Source: Anastrepha obliqua
Taxonomy: Eukaryota > Arthropoda > Insecta > Diptera > Tephritidae
Length of the DNA stretch: 64,000 nt
Direction of reading: 5' to 3'
NCBI RefSeq assembly: GCF_027943255.1
Contig: NC_072895.1
Location: 32,958,001-33,022,000 of the forward strand
Part shown: positions 11,468-21,763 of the stretch, piece by piece
How the letters are laid out: every line of letters begins with the position of its first letter
Numbering within the stretch: the first letter of the stretch is position 1
The notes under the pieces: generated by a model
The model's input: the letters and a program-made list of their open reading frames with translations, nothing else
The model's database searches: none
What the model was told of the DNA's origin: nothing
Program-made: the position numbers and the translations under genes

Positions 11468-14400
11468 ATGGATGTGTTAAGCGGAAGATATGTGCGGATA
11501 TTCGGCTTAATTTGTGTGTGCGTGTTTATATACAATTACATCGGCGCAAGAATAAGCTTCGATGTGGAAAAGCCTGAGGTTTCTCTACAGCAATGGTGGG
11601 GCGATGGCGATCCGCCAGACGACTGGGCCGCATATTTAAAGAACACATCCGAGGTGATCGGCAATAAGCTGATGTACCCGGATGCGGTAAGCAATAAGTA
11701 GTTAATGGCGTGGAGAGGTAAAGACTAAACAAATCCATTTTTATATAATGCAGACTATTGATGATCTACGTGAACAGTTGAATCGCACACTGCGTTTGAC
11801 CGAGCCATTGGAGAACTCTAATTTTAAAAATGGTTTTAACACTAAAGAATTGCAAAAAATCGTCAAATATTGGCGCGATAAGTACTTGCCACGTTGGCGC
11901 GAACGTGAATTATTCCTATGGCAATTCAATCATTTCACCACCGAAATTCAAGGGTAAGTGAAATTTGAATATTTTTTATTTATATGTAAAAGGTTTAAAT
12001 GGATAGCCGTTAAAAGCTGGCAAAGCCCTCACACGACGGTGTAGCTCTTATCAGCAGGAATTTTCTGCATCCGTGGGATAATCGCCTTATAATAAATGTA
12101 AATTTTTTTGTTTTGCTAGTAAGTTTGTAGTTGATGGACACCTTAACCGGTCATTCGATTGGTGAGCTAATGCGTGCGTCTCTGCAGTTTGATTTGAGTT
12201 CGCTTGGATCCCGCAAGTGGCTTCGAGACATTCCGAAAAATCGTATTTGTGTGCCGATTGGTTTCATAAAGGGTGGTTAAGTTTAAAGGGCCGGTGTTGA
12301 TTTTGAATAAAATACAATTTTTTTATGAAACTATTGTCATTTCTCTTTATTAGGATAATATTGGTATGGCTCAATTACATATGGAACAAAATATCGGCCA
12401 AATAGTAGTAGCGCCCTCGGTGGCACACCTCCATCTGATGGTCCAAATTTTCGATGACGCTGAGGCATAATTGAGGTTTTATGTCGTTAATGTGTCAAAT
12501 TACCTCATTCTTTAGCTCTTGAATTGTTGCTGGCTTATCGACGTACACCTTTTCTTTCAAATAACCCCAAAGAAAGAAGTCCAACGGTGTCGTTGACGTT
12601 TAAGTGTGGTTCACATTCAACATCGGCCCTTGAAATTTAACCACCCTTTATATTTGGAATATACGAGTACATTAAATACGTAAGAAGAAAAATTTTTGCG
12701 GAAAATGGAGCAAGCAATTGGCACTGTGATTGAGATATATTTACACCTGTGCTCACAATAATAGCAGCGCTAGATATTGGCCGTAACAACCCGTTACCGA
12801 GTTACAGCCTGCCGAATAGTGTCTCGACAGGTGTCTCTGTTTTCTGCACACCTTTTCCAGTTTCTTAAGTCAAAAGAAACCAGATCATTTTCAATTTGGA
12901 TCTGTCGACCGCTAATTCCCAATTCAAATACCTTCTTCGCCGGAGGATTTCCTTCCATACGGACGACATGACCCCGCCCACCTAAATCGCTGCAGGATGA
13001 CTCGTTTGACTAGGTCCCTATCTCCCTAAAGTTCATACAGCTCGTGATTCATTCGTATACGGTAATCGTCATCTAGGCGAGCAGGGCCAAAAATCTTGCA
13101 AAATACTTTCCTCCCGAAAACTCCAAGAGCATCAAACATCTGATTGTTTGACCGTCCAAGCTTCAGCGCTATAGAAAAGCGACGGGATGATGAGCGTCTT
13201 GCAGAGTATTGTTTTCGTTTGTCGCGCGAGGACTTGACTACTCAATTGCGCACTTAGCCCAAAGTAGCACCTATTGGCAAGAGCTATTCTTCGCTTGATT
13301 TCAAGGCTGACGTCGTTGTTGCTGGTAATAGCGGAACCAAGATATGTGAAACGCTTTATGACAACAATGTATTTATAGTTTTTAACTTCGATCTGTGTTT
13401 TCAAACGCCGCGACTCCCTGCAAAGCGCCAGCATATGCTTGATTTTGCGCTCTTTTAGCGTCAAAACCAATCGTGCGAACACCTTTTCAATAGCCGTAAA
13501 TGCGGCGGCGACATTCCGCTTGGTATGATCGATGTCATCAGCATACACAAGGAGCTAGACACTTTTATAGAAAAAGTGGCGTTTCGTTCTACCTCCGCTC
13601 TGCGAACCACACTCTCCATAACAAAGTTGAAGAGATCGCATGACAATGCGTGCCACCTTGTCTGCAACCTCGAACGATGTCAAAAGATGCGGAGAGGTAT
13701 TTTCCTATCTTAACGGAGCTTTGTGTGCTGCTCAACGTCATTTTGCACAGCCGTGTCAGCTTAGCAGGGATACCGAACTCCGACATTATGAGTTGATCGC
13801 GAATCAGGCTAACACAGGCTGCCTTGCAGTCGACGAATAGATGGTGGTTGAACAGTTTTGACTATTTATTTATTTTTTATTTAATTTTACTTAGTTTTTT
13901 TTTTAACATTATTCATACTACAACAAAATCCATATAACTCAAAAAAAATTTATCAATATTTAAAACTACTTAAAAAATCCTGGGTATGCGATTATGTGCC
14001 CTTTCAATTTAGTATACATAAGTATCATATAAAAATTATCAAGTAACTTGCCAGCAACCTAATATCCGAGAATTCGCTCTCAAAGAGAAAAATATAAAAA
14101 AAATTATGATAGGTACATGAACGCAAAATCAGGCGAGAATAATCAAAAAAAGTTAAAATTTGAAAATTAAGAAAAAAATTAAGCAAATAAAATGCAAAAT
14201 AACGAGCTTAGGTAGGTAGGTAGGTGAAATGGTTGAAGTGCCAGTCTGGCACTCCTCAAGTAGAACTAAAGCGCCGTTTTGATACCATTATGAGACCTCC
14301 AACAGGCAGATATCTACAGCCAGCCAGAGCTGTTGATATAATGGAAGAGACTGATTGGATTTAGGTTGGCGCACTGCCCCAGGCTGTCGAACAGAGGAGC

Positions 14401-17400
14401 ACCCAGTGATTTTAATCGTCTAGCTGCCAAACCCGAACTTTTACAGAGAAAATGCTCTACAGTCTCCTTCTCTGAATGGTCCCTACAACTTCTGCAATGG
14501 GGGAAATGGCAATCCTAGCTTTCCCGCGTGTCTGCCCATGGTCCAGTGACCGGTAAACACAGCCACGAATTTGAAAATTAAATGGCGAGAAGTCCAAGGA
14601 CTTTCTGAGTCCTTCGTATATCGTATTGGGGCCAAAAAATTTTCGAAATAGCACATTAAGAAATAGAGCACCATCTTTTCAGCGCTTTTCTCAGAAATAA
14701 TGTGTGCAATTCCCCTTTAACACCTGTCAGGGGGATGCCGATGACCGGGTAGGAGGTCTCTGAGGTCAATTCAGTTTCCCTTCTGGCAAGCTTCTCAACA
14801 ATTTCACATCCCTCTGTGTTCCTATGTCCTAGAACCCAGATCAGAGAAATTGGTTACCCGCACACCTAAGAGATTTGATCTCCTCTTTACAGGAGTTTAC
14901 TAATTTCGTTCTGCACCATGGCGTCGTCAGAGCCTTAATCGCGGCTTGACTATCGGAGAAAATGTTAACATCTGCCTCGCTCTCGCGTTCCCTAAGCATT
15001 TTGCATGCCTGCAGGATCGCAAAGACTTCTGCTTGAAAAACACTAGCAGTATTCGGCAGTTTCAAGGAGATAGATAAATTTGCTGATTTAGAGAGAACCC
15101 CTGCTCCGACTCCCGATTCCATCTTGGAACCGTCAGTGAAGACAGAGCTTGGCATGATTTTATTTTGTTCACAATAATTTGTTCTATTCCATCTTCGCTG
15201 TCAGTTGAAGAACATTCCATTAGCAATCACAGCTTTCTTCATACATATTTTCATTGATATTTTCCTTTTTAATAACCAAGAAGTACAAGCATAAAACTCA
15301 AAAGATACCTTCAATGCTTTCGATGTGAATTTCGGAAACTGCAGCAACGGGGACTGCAGACTGTGGCTCAGAAGTACATTCCTCTATAAGATTGCCCAAT
15401 TCGTATTCAATATATGACTTCAAATAAACCTTATACATTTTATCTAAAATAAATTTATTTACACTTTCCATTTTACAGGGTGGCTGATGAAAGCCGCTAC
15501 CAAAAAAAAATTGAATAACTTTTTTTCTTTTTAAGTTATCTGTTCCATTTTTGTTTGAATTTGCAGATTGATCTTTAAAATTTATTAAAATGGATAACTG
15601 GGACACGCAAACAATTGGATAGTCCGCCGCTATCACGCACTGGAGTCCGTAGTTTTGGTACAGAGAGAGTACAGGCGGATGTTTGGCGGCGATCCCCCGA
15701 GCAGATGGACCATAATGAGACTGGTGAATAATTTTGCTGAGCAAGGAACAGTCGCAAGAAGGCCTTATCATCGAAACCCACCAGTTCGGACGGAGGAAGC
15801 GATCGCTGCTGTAGCTGCAGCTATACAAGGCAATCCAAGGGTTTCAACAAGAAGCTTATCTGCTCAACTTGGTGTCAGCCGACAGTCTTTGCAAACAATA
15901 ATGCACAAAGATTTAGACTTATTTCCCTACAAAATTCAAATGGTTAACAAACTGAATGCAGCAGACTTGCCGATTCGATTGGAATTTTGCCAGAAGATCC
16001 TGCAAATGGTGGAAGAAGACCAAAACATGTTAAACTGCCTTTTCATGTCTGATGAGGCCCATTTCGATTTAAACGGCAATGTGAACAAACAAAATTGTCG
16101 AATATGGAGTACTTCTAACCCACAGATACTCCACGAGACGGAATTGCATCCTCTTCGCGTGACAGTGTGGTGTGCGGTTTCTTCACGCTGTATTGTCGGG
16201 CCTTATTTTTTTGAAGAAAATGGTCACACCGTTACGGTTACTGGAGACCGTTATTTGAAAATGCTGAAAGAATTTTTCTATCCAGAACTACGCCGAAAGA
16301 GAATTCCTTTCAACTCTGTGTGGTTTCAACAAGATGGGGCAACGTCTCACAGAGCCCAGACTGTTATGACAGAGTTGCGACGAAAATTTCCCAATAAACT
16401 GATTTCAAGAAACTCCGAATTTCGTTGGCCCCCCAGGTCGCCTGACCTTACTGCACCTGACTTTTTCTTGTGGGGTTTATGTAAACAAGAACTTTATAAA
16501 ACAAAGCCAACAAATTTGGATGAACTAAAACAATCCATTCGGGCAACAATTGCGGCTATTCCTGTCGCAACTCTCAAAGCAGCAATGAACAACTTTTTAC
16601 TAAGATGCCGCACTTGTGTCAACGAGCATGGGGGGCATTTAAATTCAATTATTTTTAAAACTAGTTAAGCTACATTTAATAAAATTTAATGACCTTCAAC
16701 TTAAAAAAAAAAAATGAATTCCATACACTAAAAAAAAGTTATTTGAGTTTCTTAATGTAGCAAAATTCATCAGCCACCCTGTATTATTATTATTTATAGA
16801 AGATATATACATATATACAATATAACCCTAACTTAATTAGCACACTAACTACTAGGGCCTTCAGTGCTTAATGACTATTACAAAATGAATTATTTCTAAC
16901 TGTACAATTTAAATATGGTCTGATATATTATATTAATACTATTCATATAATTGTATATTTTAATCACATTGTCAAAAGTAACATTATTTAATAGAGTGGT
17001 TGGTACCATAGTTCCGAATGCAGTAGTTCGTTTGGTGGTAGTGTTAGTCTAGAATATGTTCGATTGAGAGATGAACTCCACAAAACTAACAAATCCGGGA
17101 AGGAGAGCCGAGAAGAAAATGTTCGTGTGTTACTTTAGTATGACCGAGTCTCAGACTTTTGAAAGTTGTGATCTGGTGTTTGGAAAGGGAAGTTGGGAAT
17201 AGGGATTTTTTACAATCAGGATTTATAAGGGTGTATGGATGATTAAATTGAGACCATTCAACCTTTTTCAAGTGGAAAGAATGGAGGTTGATAGTTTTAA
17301 GGATGTCATCCGAGCAGAATGTACTTTCCATTTTAATCACAATTGTTTACTTAAATTCATAAATTTGAGTCAATTCGCAAATTTGAATTCGTTTTTATTT

Positions 17401-20400
17401 TTACTTTGCGATCAGCTGTTTTTCTCACTTGCAAATATCCAGTAAAAAATTGATGCTTCTCCTCAAAATGAAATGTTATTTTGCTCCCTCACTTTCCCCT
17501 ACTTCGCAAGTTTTTTGGATACATGAACACCAAAACAAACTCGACATTTTGTAATTTTTTTTTTTTTTTTTGGCAATTGTTACAAACTATATTATTTGCT
17601 TCATGAACAGACCTATTTTATTCCATATAAAGAAATTTGAAAAATTTCTTATACGAGAATCACACTTTTTAATGAAATGGCTTTATTGTTTTCCAAAATT
17701 TTCACCTTGGAAGTTAAAGCACTTCTGTATTCGCTTCAACCAATTTTCAAACCACTTCTGCACCTCAGAAGTAGATGCCTCCAAAACGAGCTGTATAAAG
17801 GCTCGTTTAAAGGTTTTTTCATCAATTCTTCTAGACGACCAAATATGCATGCAATATGGAATGTATCCTTGTACGATCTCGCATTATTAATACAGTATAA
17901 TTCTTCTTAACCGGTTTCGCATTAACCGGTCGACGGATTAACCGGCCTGTTTACAACAGCCGAGCGCAATGCAATATTTTCCAAGAAATTCACCGACGAG
18001 GCGATGCGGCTGGGATTCCCCGATATTACGGGGAGATCCCGGCGAAGTAAACTATAAACGATGTTAGATAGGATTTTGTCATTTGTCGTTTTGATCAATT
18101 TGGTTTGTTTTTGCTGTGGGTACGGACATAACATCGTTCTTTCCTTAACAATGAGTGCAAAGCGCAAACGAATTGTGGTTTCGATGGATACACGTTTAAA
18201 AGTGCTAAGGCGGATTGATAATGGTGAATCTGTAGCGAAAATATGTGCAGAATTTAATGTTGGAAAAAGCACTGTAAATGACTGGCGAAGAGATAGGCGT
18301 TCCATTGAGGAGTTTTGCTCGAAAATGGAATCTGATAGAAATTTGGGTAGCCGTTGTACGAGAAAAAAACCGATTTGCGAGGTCGTCGATAAAGCTTTGT
18401 GGATCTGGTTTCTTCAGGAATGTCGAAGAGGTACACCGATTGGCGGCCCAATTTTGAAAGAAAAAGCTTTGGCTATCCACCAGAAGATTAATATTGGAGG
18501 TGACTCTGTGGCAAGTGATGGTTGGCTTAATCGATGGAAGAAGCGACACGGAATTCATTTCGCACATGTAAGTGGAGAAAAAATGTCTGCTGATACTTCT
18601 GGTGCGACAGAATTCAAGACTAAGTTTGGTGAAATGCTTAAAACAGAGGAATTATCTCCAGAACAAGTCTATAATATGGACGACTTAATATGGACCGGGC
18701 TAAACATTAAAATGTTACCAGAAACAACTTTTCTAGGCAGTCATGAACAGTCTGCCTCTGGCTTCAAAAAGAACAAAGCACGTATTACAGTGGCCGTTTG
18801 TTCGAATGCAGCAGGGACTCATAAAATTCCTCTTTTCGTTATTGGCAAGTCTGCTAAACCACGAGCATTCAAAAACTTGAATCCATCTTCCCTTCCGGTT
18901 TATTATAAGTCACAAAAATCAGCATGGATGAATTCAGACTTGTTTAAAGAGTGGTTTAATTTGGAGTTTGTTCCAAAAGTTAAAAAACATTTAAAAAGTG
19001 TAAACTTGCCTATTTAAGCAATTCTAGATAATGCTCCAACTCATCCTCATGACTGCGCTGTAGATGACATAAAATTTGTTTATCTTCCTCCTAATGTGAC
19101 AAGCTTAGTGCAACCAATGGACCAAGGAGTGATCGAAAGCTTAAAAAGACGATACAGGCGTAAACTTGTTTCTGAAATTCTGCAACATTCGGAGAGTGAA
19201 GACAAAGGTCTTTTAGAAGTCATGAAAAAAATCAATATCAAGGACGTTATCTAAATGTTAGCTACAGCATTTCAAGAAATGCCTTCTTCAACGTTTGTTA
19301 AGTCTTGGAGAAAACTTTGGCCGATGTTGAGAATCTAATTGTGATCTCGAATATAGCAGGGACTAAAGGAAAAGAAAACAAATCTACTTTACAAGACCTT
19401 CAAAAGTTATCGGGTAACGAATCATTACAGGCAGAAGATGTGGAAAATTGGATGATAAACTGTGACGAACACTTTGAAAATGAATTTTTGAATGATGACA
19501 AAATCATAGATTTAGCAAACAAAGAACAAGAGGAAGATGATGAGAGTAGTGACGTTGAAGAGGAGAAAACAGTTTCTCATGAAGAAGCCAAAAATGTGAT
19601 GGAAATTACATTGAAATACATAGAGCAGCAACATGAGTCAACAGCACTAGACGTTTTGGTGATTAGAAAATGGAGGGATGTCGCATTCAGAAATTCACTG
19701 AAGGTTAAAAAAACAGAAGAAAATCACAGACTTTTTCAAAAAATAATTATTACACTTATTTATATTTTATTGATGTAACACATTAACATATGTAAATATG
19801 AAATACATAAATATGTAAAAAATGTTTCTCCATTTTTTTATATGTATGTATGTATACAATATATTATACAAGTACACTTCGGATTAACCGGCCAAAACGG
19901 CAACCGGAAAGGAATACAGTCCCGAGTTGACCGGTTAAGAGGAATTGTACTGTAGATGCATAGCAACGAGTGTTTCTGATATAACAACCCTTTTTGGGCG
20001 CTCTAATGACGTCACCAAGCCGTTTCTGTATCTGTTTCGCTCATCCTTTTAGCATTGAGTTAACGCTTATAACTCACAGGCTGAGGTGTGGATACCCATA
20101 CGTACATTTTTTCTAATCGATTTTCTTATTACAGCTTGCGTATGCATTTTTTACATTTGATGGTTTACGATGAGAACAAAGTGGGCAAACATCATTATCC
20201 AGTGCTCCTTCTGCATGGCTGGCCCAGCTCAATACGTGAATTTTACACTCTCATACACAAACTCCATCAGACACACTTAGATAAAAACAACAAATACATT
20301 TTCAATGTGGTGGTTCCCAGCTTACCGGGCTTTGCATGGTCGCAAGTAAATCTTAATAAATTTTATTACTATTTAATTTTTTTTACTATTTAAATCTTCT

Positions 20401-21209
20401 TACTTTTACAGGGAACATCGAGAGAGGGCCTAGGTCCGGTTGAAGTGGCCGTCATGATGCGCAATCTGATGCTGCGGTTGGGCTATAACAAATTCTTCAT
20501 TCAGGGTGGCGATTTGGGATCGTTAATTGGTTCTCATATAGCTACCCTATTTCCAGAGAATGTATATGGATACCATTCTAATTTATGCACTGTGCTCACG
20601 GGTAGATCTTTCATGAAAGGCTTTTTTAATATAATGTTTACGAATTTCTTCGGTACGCATGGATTTGAGGAAAACATTTTCCCACATACGAAACTATTAA
20701 AACATTTAGCTGAAGAAACTGGCTACTATCATCTGCAGGCTACGAAACCTGACACGATTGGGGCTGTGCTCACCGATAATCCCGTCGGCTTGGCTGCTTA
20801 CATATTGGAGAAATGGTCGTCTCTAACCAATAGAAATTATAAATTGTATGTGAATGGCGGCTTGAATGAGCGTTTCACCTTAGACGCACTTCTCGATAAT
20901 GTAATGATATATTACTTGACTAATTCTATAACAACTTCGTCGCGCATATTTGCTGAAAACTTTTCTCAGCAACAAATTAGCCTGCAAATGAATCGGGTTC
21001 CGACAGATGTGCCAACTGGTTGTGCGCGTTTCAAGCATGATTTTATACACTGCCAGGATAGTCAGTTGAAGGATAAATATCGCAATTTAATTCATAGCAC
21101 ATATTTTAAAGAAGGTGGCCACTTCATTGCACTGGAAATGCCCGAGTTGTTGCACGCGGACTTCATAGAATTTGTCAAAAAAGTAGAGAAATTTAGCAAA
21201 CTCATTTAG
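11468..21209 (+). CDS. Jheh: Juvenile hormone epoxide hydrolase, copy 2 (complete, four coding exons)
   Basis: Coding exons: 11468-11686, 11754-11953, 20135-20345 and 20412-21209, with matching phases (0, 2, 0), giving about 475 residues, normal for the family. Residues about 9-27 form the N-terminal ER membrane anchor. Exon 2 is the EHN domain (GFNTKELQKIVKYWRDKYLP). Exon 3 carries the oxyanion motif HGWPSS and SLPGFAWSQ. Exon 4 has the nucleophile in IQGGDLGS (about Asp244), a probable acid in RFKHD and the catalytic His in EGGHFIALE (about His447). Known function of the family: hydrolysis of juvenile hormone epoxide. The residue after the nucleophile is Leu here but Trp in copy 1 and in most relatives I know. 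Intron 3 (11954-20134, 8.2 kb) is filled with transposons. An AATAAA lies near 21273. Confidence 0.9.
12267..12650 (-). mobile_element. Mariner-like deletion derivative (384 bp)
   Basis: Ends TAAAGGGTGGTTAAGTTTAA and the complement TAAAGGGTGGTTAAATTTCA match the family of the 21801-22737 element, in opposite orientation. Inside, the minus strand keeps only the transposase C-terminal part (a version of DFFLWGYLKEKVYVDKPATI). TA follows on the right; the left flank is CA/TA and less clear. It lies in the large intron of epoxide hydrolase copy 2. Confidence 0.8.
12775..13860 (-). mobile_element. RTE-like non-LTR retrotransposon, reverse transcriptase C-terminal half
   Basis: Minus strand: 13786-13589 reads the stretch before the catalytic box (IPAKLTRLCKMTLSSTQSS). 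13548-13132 carries the reverse transcriptase YADD box and then YLGSAITSNNDVSLEIKRRI and LFYSAEAWTV. Further decayed sequence runs to about 12775. Several frameshifts and stops. The YADD box shows it is a reverse transcriptase; the clade is inferred from the downstream motif style. A related fragment sits at 63830-64000. Confidence 0.75.
13861..14205. other. AT-rich intronic spacer
   Basis: Nothing recognised apart from A/T-rich runs. Confidence 0.4.
14206..15165 (-). mobile_element. jockey-like non-LTR retrotransposon, RNase H and 3' end
   Basis: Minus strand: RNase H at 15155-14841 (SVFTDGSKMESGVGAGV, FQAEVFAILQACKML, FSDSQAAIKAL). A tail region at about 14674-14400 resembles the one at 55074-55358. 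The 3' end at about 14206-14225 is a (TAGG)n run, seen on the plus strand as GGTAGGTAGGTAGGTG. The copy at 54250-55470 belongs to the same family on the opposite strand. Confidence 0.8.
15298..15470 (-). other. Unrecognised 57-codon frame next to a mariner-like insertion
   Basis: From 15470 the minus strand reads MESVNKFILDKMYKVYLKSY and on to a stop after IEGIF. A possible splice donor (AAG/GTATCT) lies near its end. It looks more protein-like than neighbouring noise, but I know no family match. It could be a transposon exon or chance. Confidence 0.2.
15476..16781 (+). mobile_element. Nearly full-length mariner-like transposon (1306 bp)
   Basis: Inverted ends CAGGGTGGCTGATGAA are flanked by TA at 15474-15475 and 16782-16783. 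The element holds one long transposase frame and no large deletion, the only mariner-like copy in the window for which this is true. It is inserted in the large intron of epoxide hydrolase copy 2, same strand. Confidence 0.9.
15590..16668 (+). pseudogene. Mariner-like transposase, full length but frameshifted near the start
   Basis: The first ATG (15590) reads ten codons and then meets TAG at 15620. The following frame, open from about 15598 to the stop at 16666-16668 (more than 335 residues), has no ATG at its start. An inserted or lost base near 15608-15618 explains both. Helix-turn-helix region, then GVSRQSLQTIM, FMSDEAHFDLNG (first Asp), VWFQQDGATSH (second Asp) and WPPRSPDLTAPDFFLWG (third Asp, 36 residues after the second). 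A later in-frame ATG (15676) could give a protein lacking much of the DNA-binding part. Confidence 0.8.
17050..17340 (-). mobile_element. Non-LTR retrotransposon tail fragment
   Basis: Minus strand reads FKSLRLGHTKVTHEHFLLG, typical of the segment after RNase H in jockey/I-type elements (RLRxGHTxxTH). Short, with no other domains. Confidence 0.5.
17545..17890 (-). pseudogene. Mariner transposase C-terminal remnant
   Basis: Minus strand reads, with stops, EVQKWFENWLKRIQKCFNFQ and GENFGKQ. This fits the F-x-x-W-x-x-R-x-x-KC-x-x-x-x-G-x-x-F signature at the C terminus of many mariner transposases. No terminal repeats assigned. The pogo-like element at 17893 abuts it. Confidence 0.45.
17893..19952 (+). 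mobile_element. pogo/Tigger-like DNA transposon (2060 bp)
   Basis: Inverted ends (left CAGTATAATTCTTCTTAACC, right complement CAGTACAATTCCTCTTAACC) are flanked by TA at 17891-17892 and 19953-19954. AACCGG is repeated several times just inside both ends (17911-17945 and 19884-19935). The internal gene is a CENP-B-like transposase. Inserted in the large intron of epoxide hydrolase copy 2. Confidence 0.88.
18151..19778 (+). pseudogene. pogo/Tigger-like (CENP-B-type) transposase with stops
   Basis: From ATG 18151: CENP-B-type helix-turn-helix (LKVLRRIDNGESVAKICAEF), a second DNA-binding domain around SDGWLNRWKKRHGI, then the DDE domain with YNMDD (first Asp; the usual DETG is altered), KKNKARITVAVCSNAAG, ILDNAPTHP (second Asp) and LVQPMDQGVIESLKR (third Asp). 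A TAA at 19015 falls just before the second Asp. Another stop follows at about 19252, and the frame changes near 19305-19330 into an acidic tail. Not functional. Confidence 0.8.
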
Positions 21210-21354
21210 CTGAAAGGTTAGTTCAAATATAGATTAATTTAAGTCTCTTAAAACAGATTAAAAACAGATAAAAATAAAACGGGCTTACACATCTAAGGTT
21301 AATGGATGTTTCCTTTTATTTATGAATAATAAAAAGTAAAAATGGGTGAGTACC

Positions 21355-21554
21355 AAGGCGCATTCATTAATGGTGGTAGCACTAGACCAACAACACTATT
21401 TTGTACCTTTGATTGTCAAAGCAAAGTATTGGAAAAGTAGATAACAAAAAATGAATTCGCCTTGATTCATTCTGGGTTGACAGCCACATGGACACGGCGA
21501 AAGAAAAAAACAAATCAGCTGATTTGCCGATACCACCTTTAATAGATGCGCCTT
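21355..21554. mobile_element. Small terminal-inverted-repeat element (200 bp MITE)
   Basis: The left end AAGGCGCATTCATTAATGG and the complement of the right end AAGGCGCATCTATTAAAGG match over about 24 bp, continuing to GGTGGTA. No coding content. The target duplication is not clear. It lies just downstream of the epoxide hydrolase gene. Confidence 0.65.
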
Positions 21555-21763
21555 TATATGTATAGCTAGTTTTTTTATTTGGAAGTTTTTAATAAATATT
21601 GTTTATAAACAAAAAGAAATTATAATTTGAATCAAAGTCATATAGAAACTGTTCCAATGTTAAAGGAAAGGTATAAAACTAACAAAACTCAATTTCTCAT
21701 TTTACGGAACACGATCTAATTTAAGCGACTCCGCTGTAGTACATCCTGTCAGCTCAATTCTGT

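Noticed and set aside
11468..11957. Separate small membrane protein gene
   Set aside because: The two exons encode the anchor and EHN domain of epoxide hydrolases, and their donor phase fits the exon at 20135.
18061..18150. Upstream ATG of the pogo-like transposase adding a hydrophobic leader
   Set aside because: The family starts near the basic MSAKRKR and helix-turn-helix; the leader-like stretch is 5' untranslated sequence.
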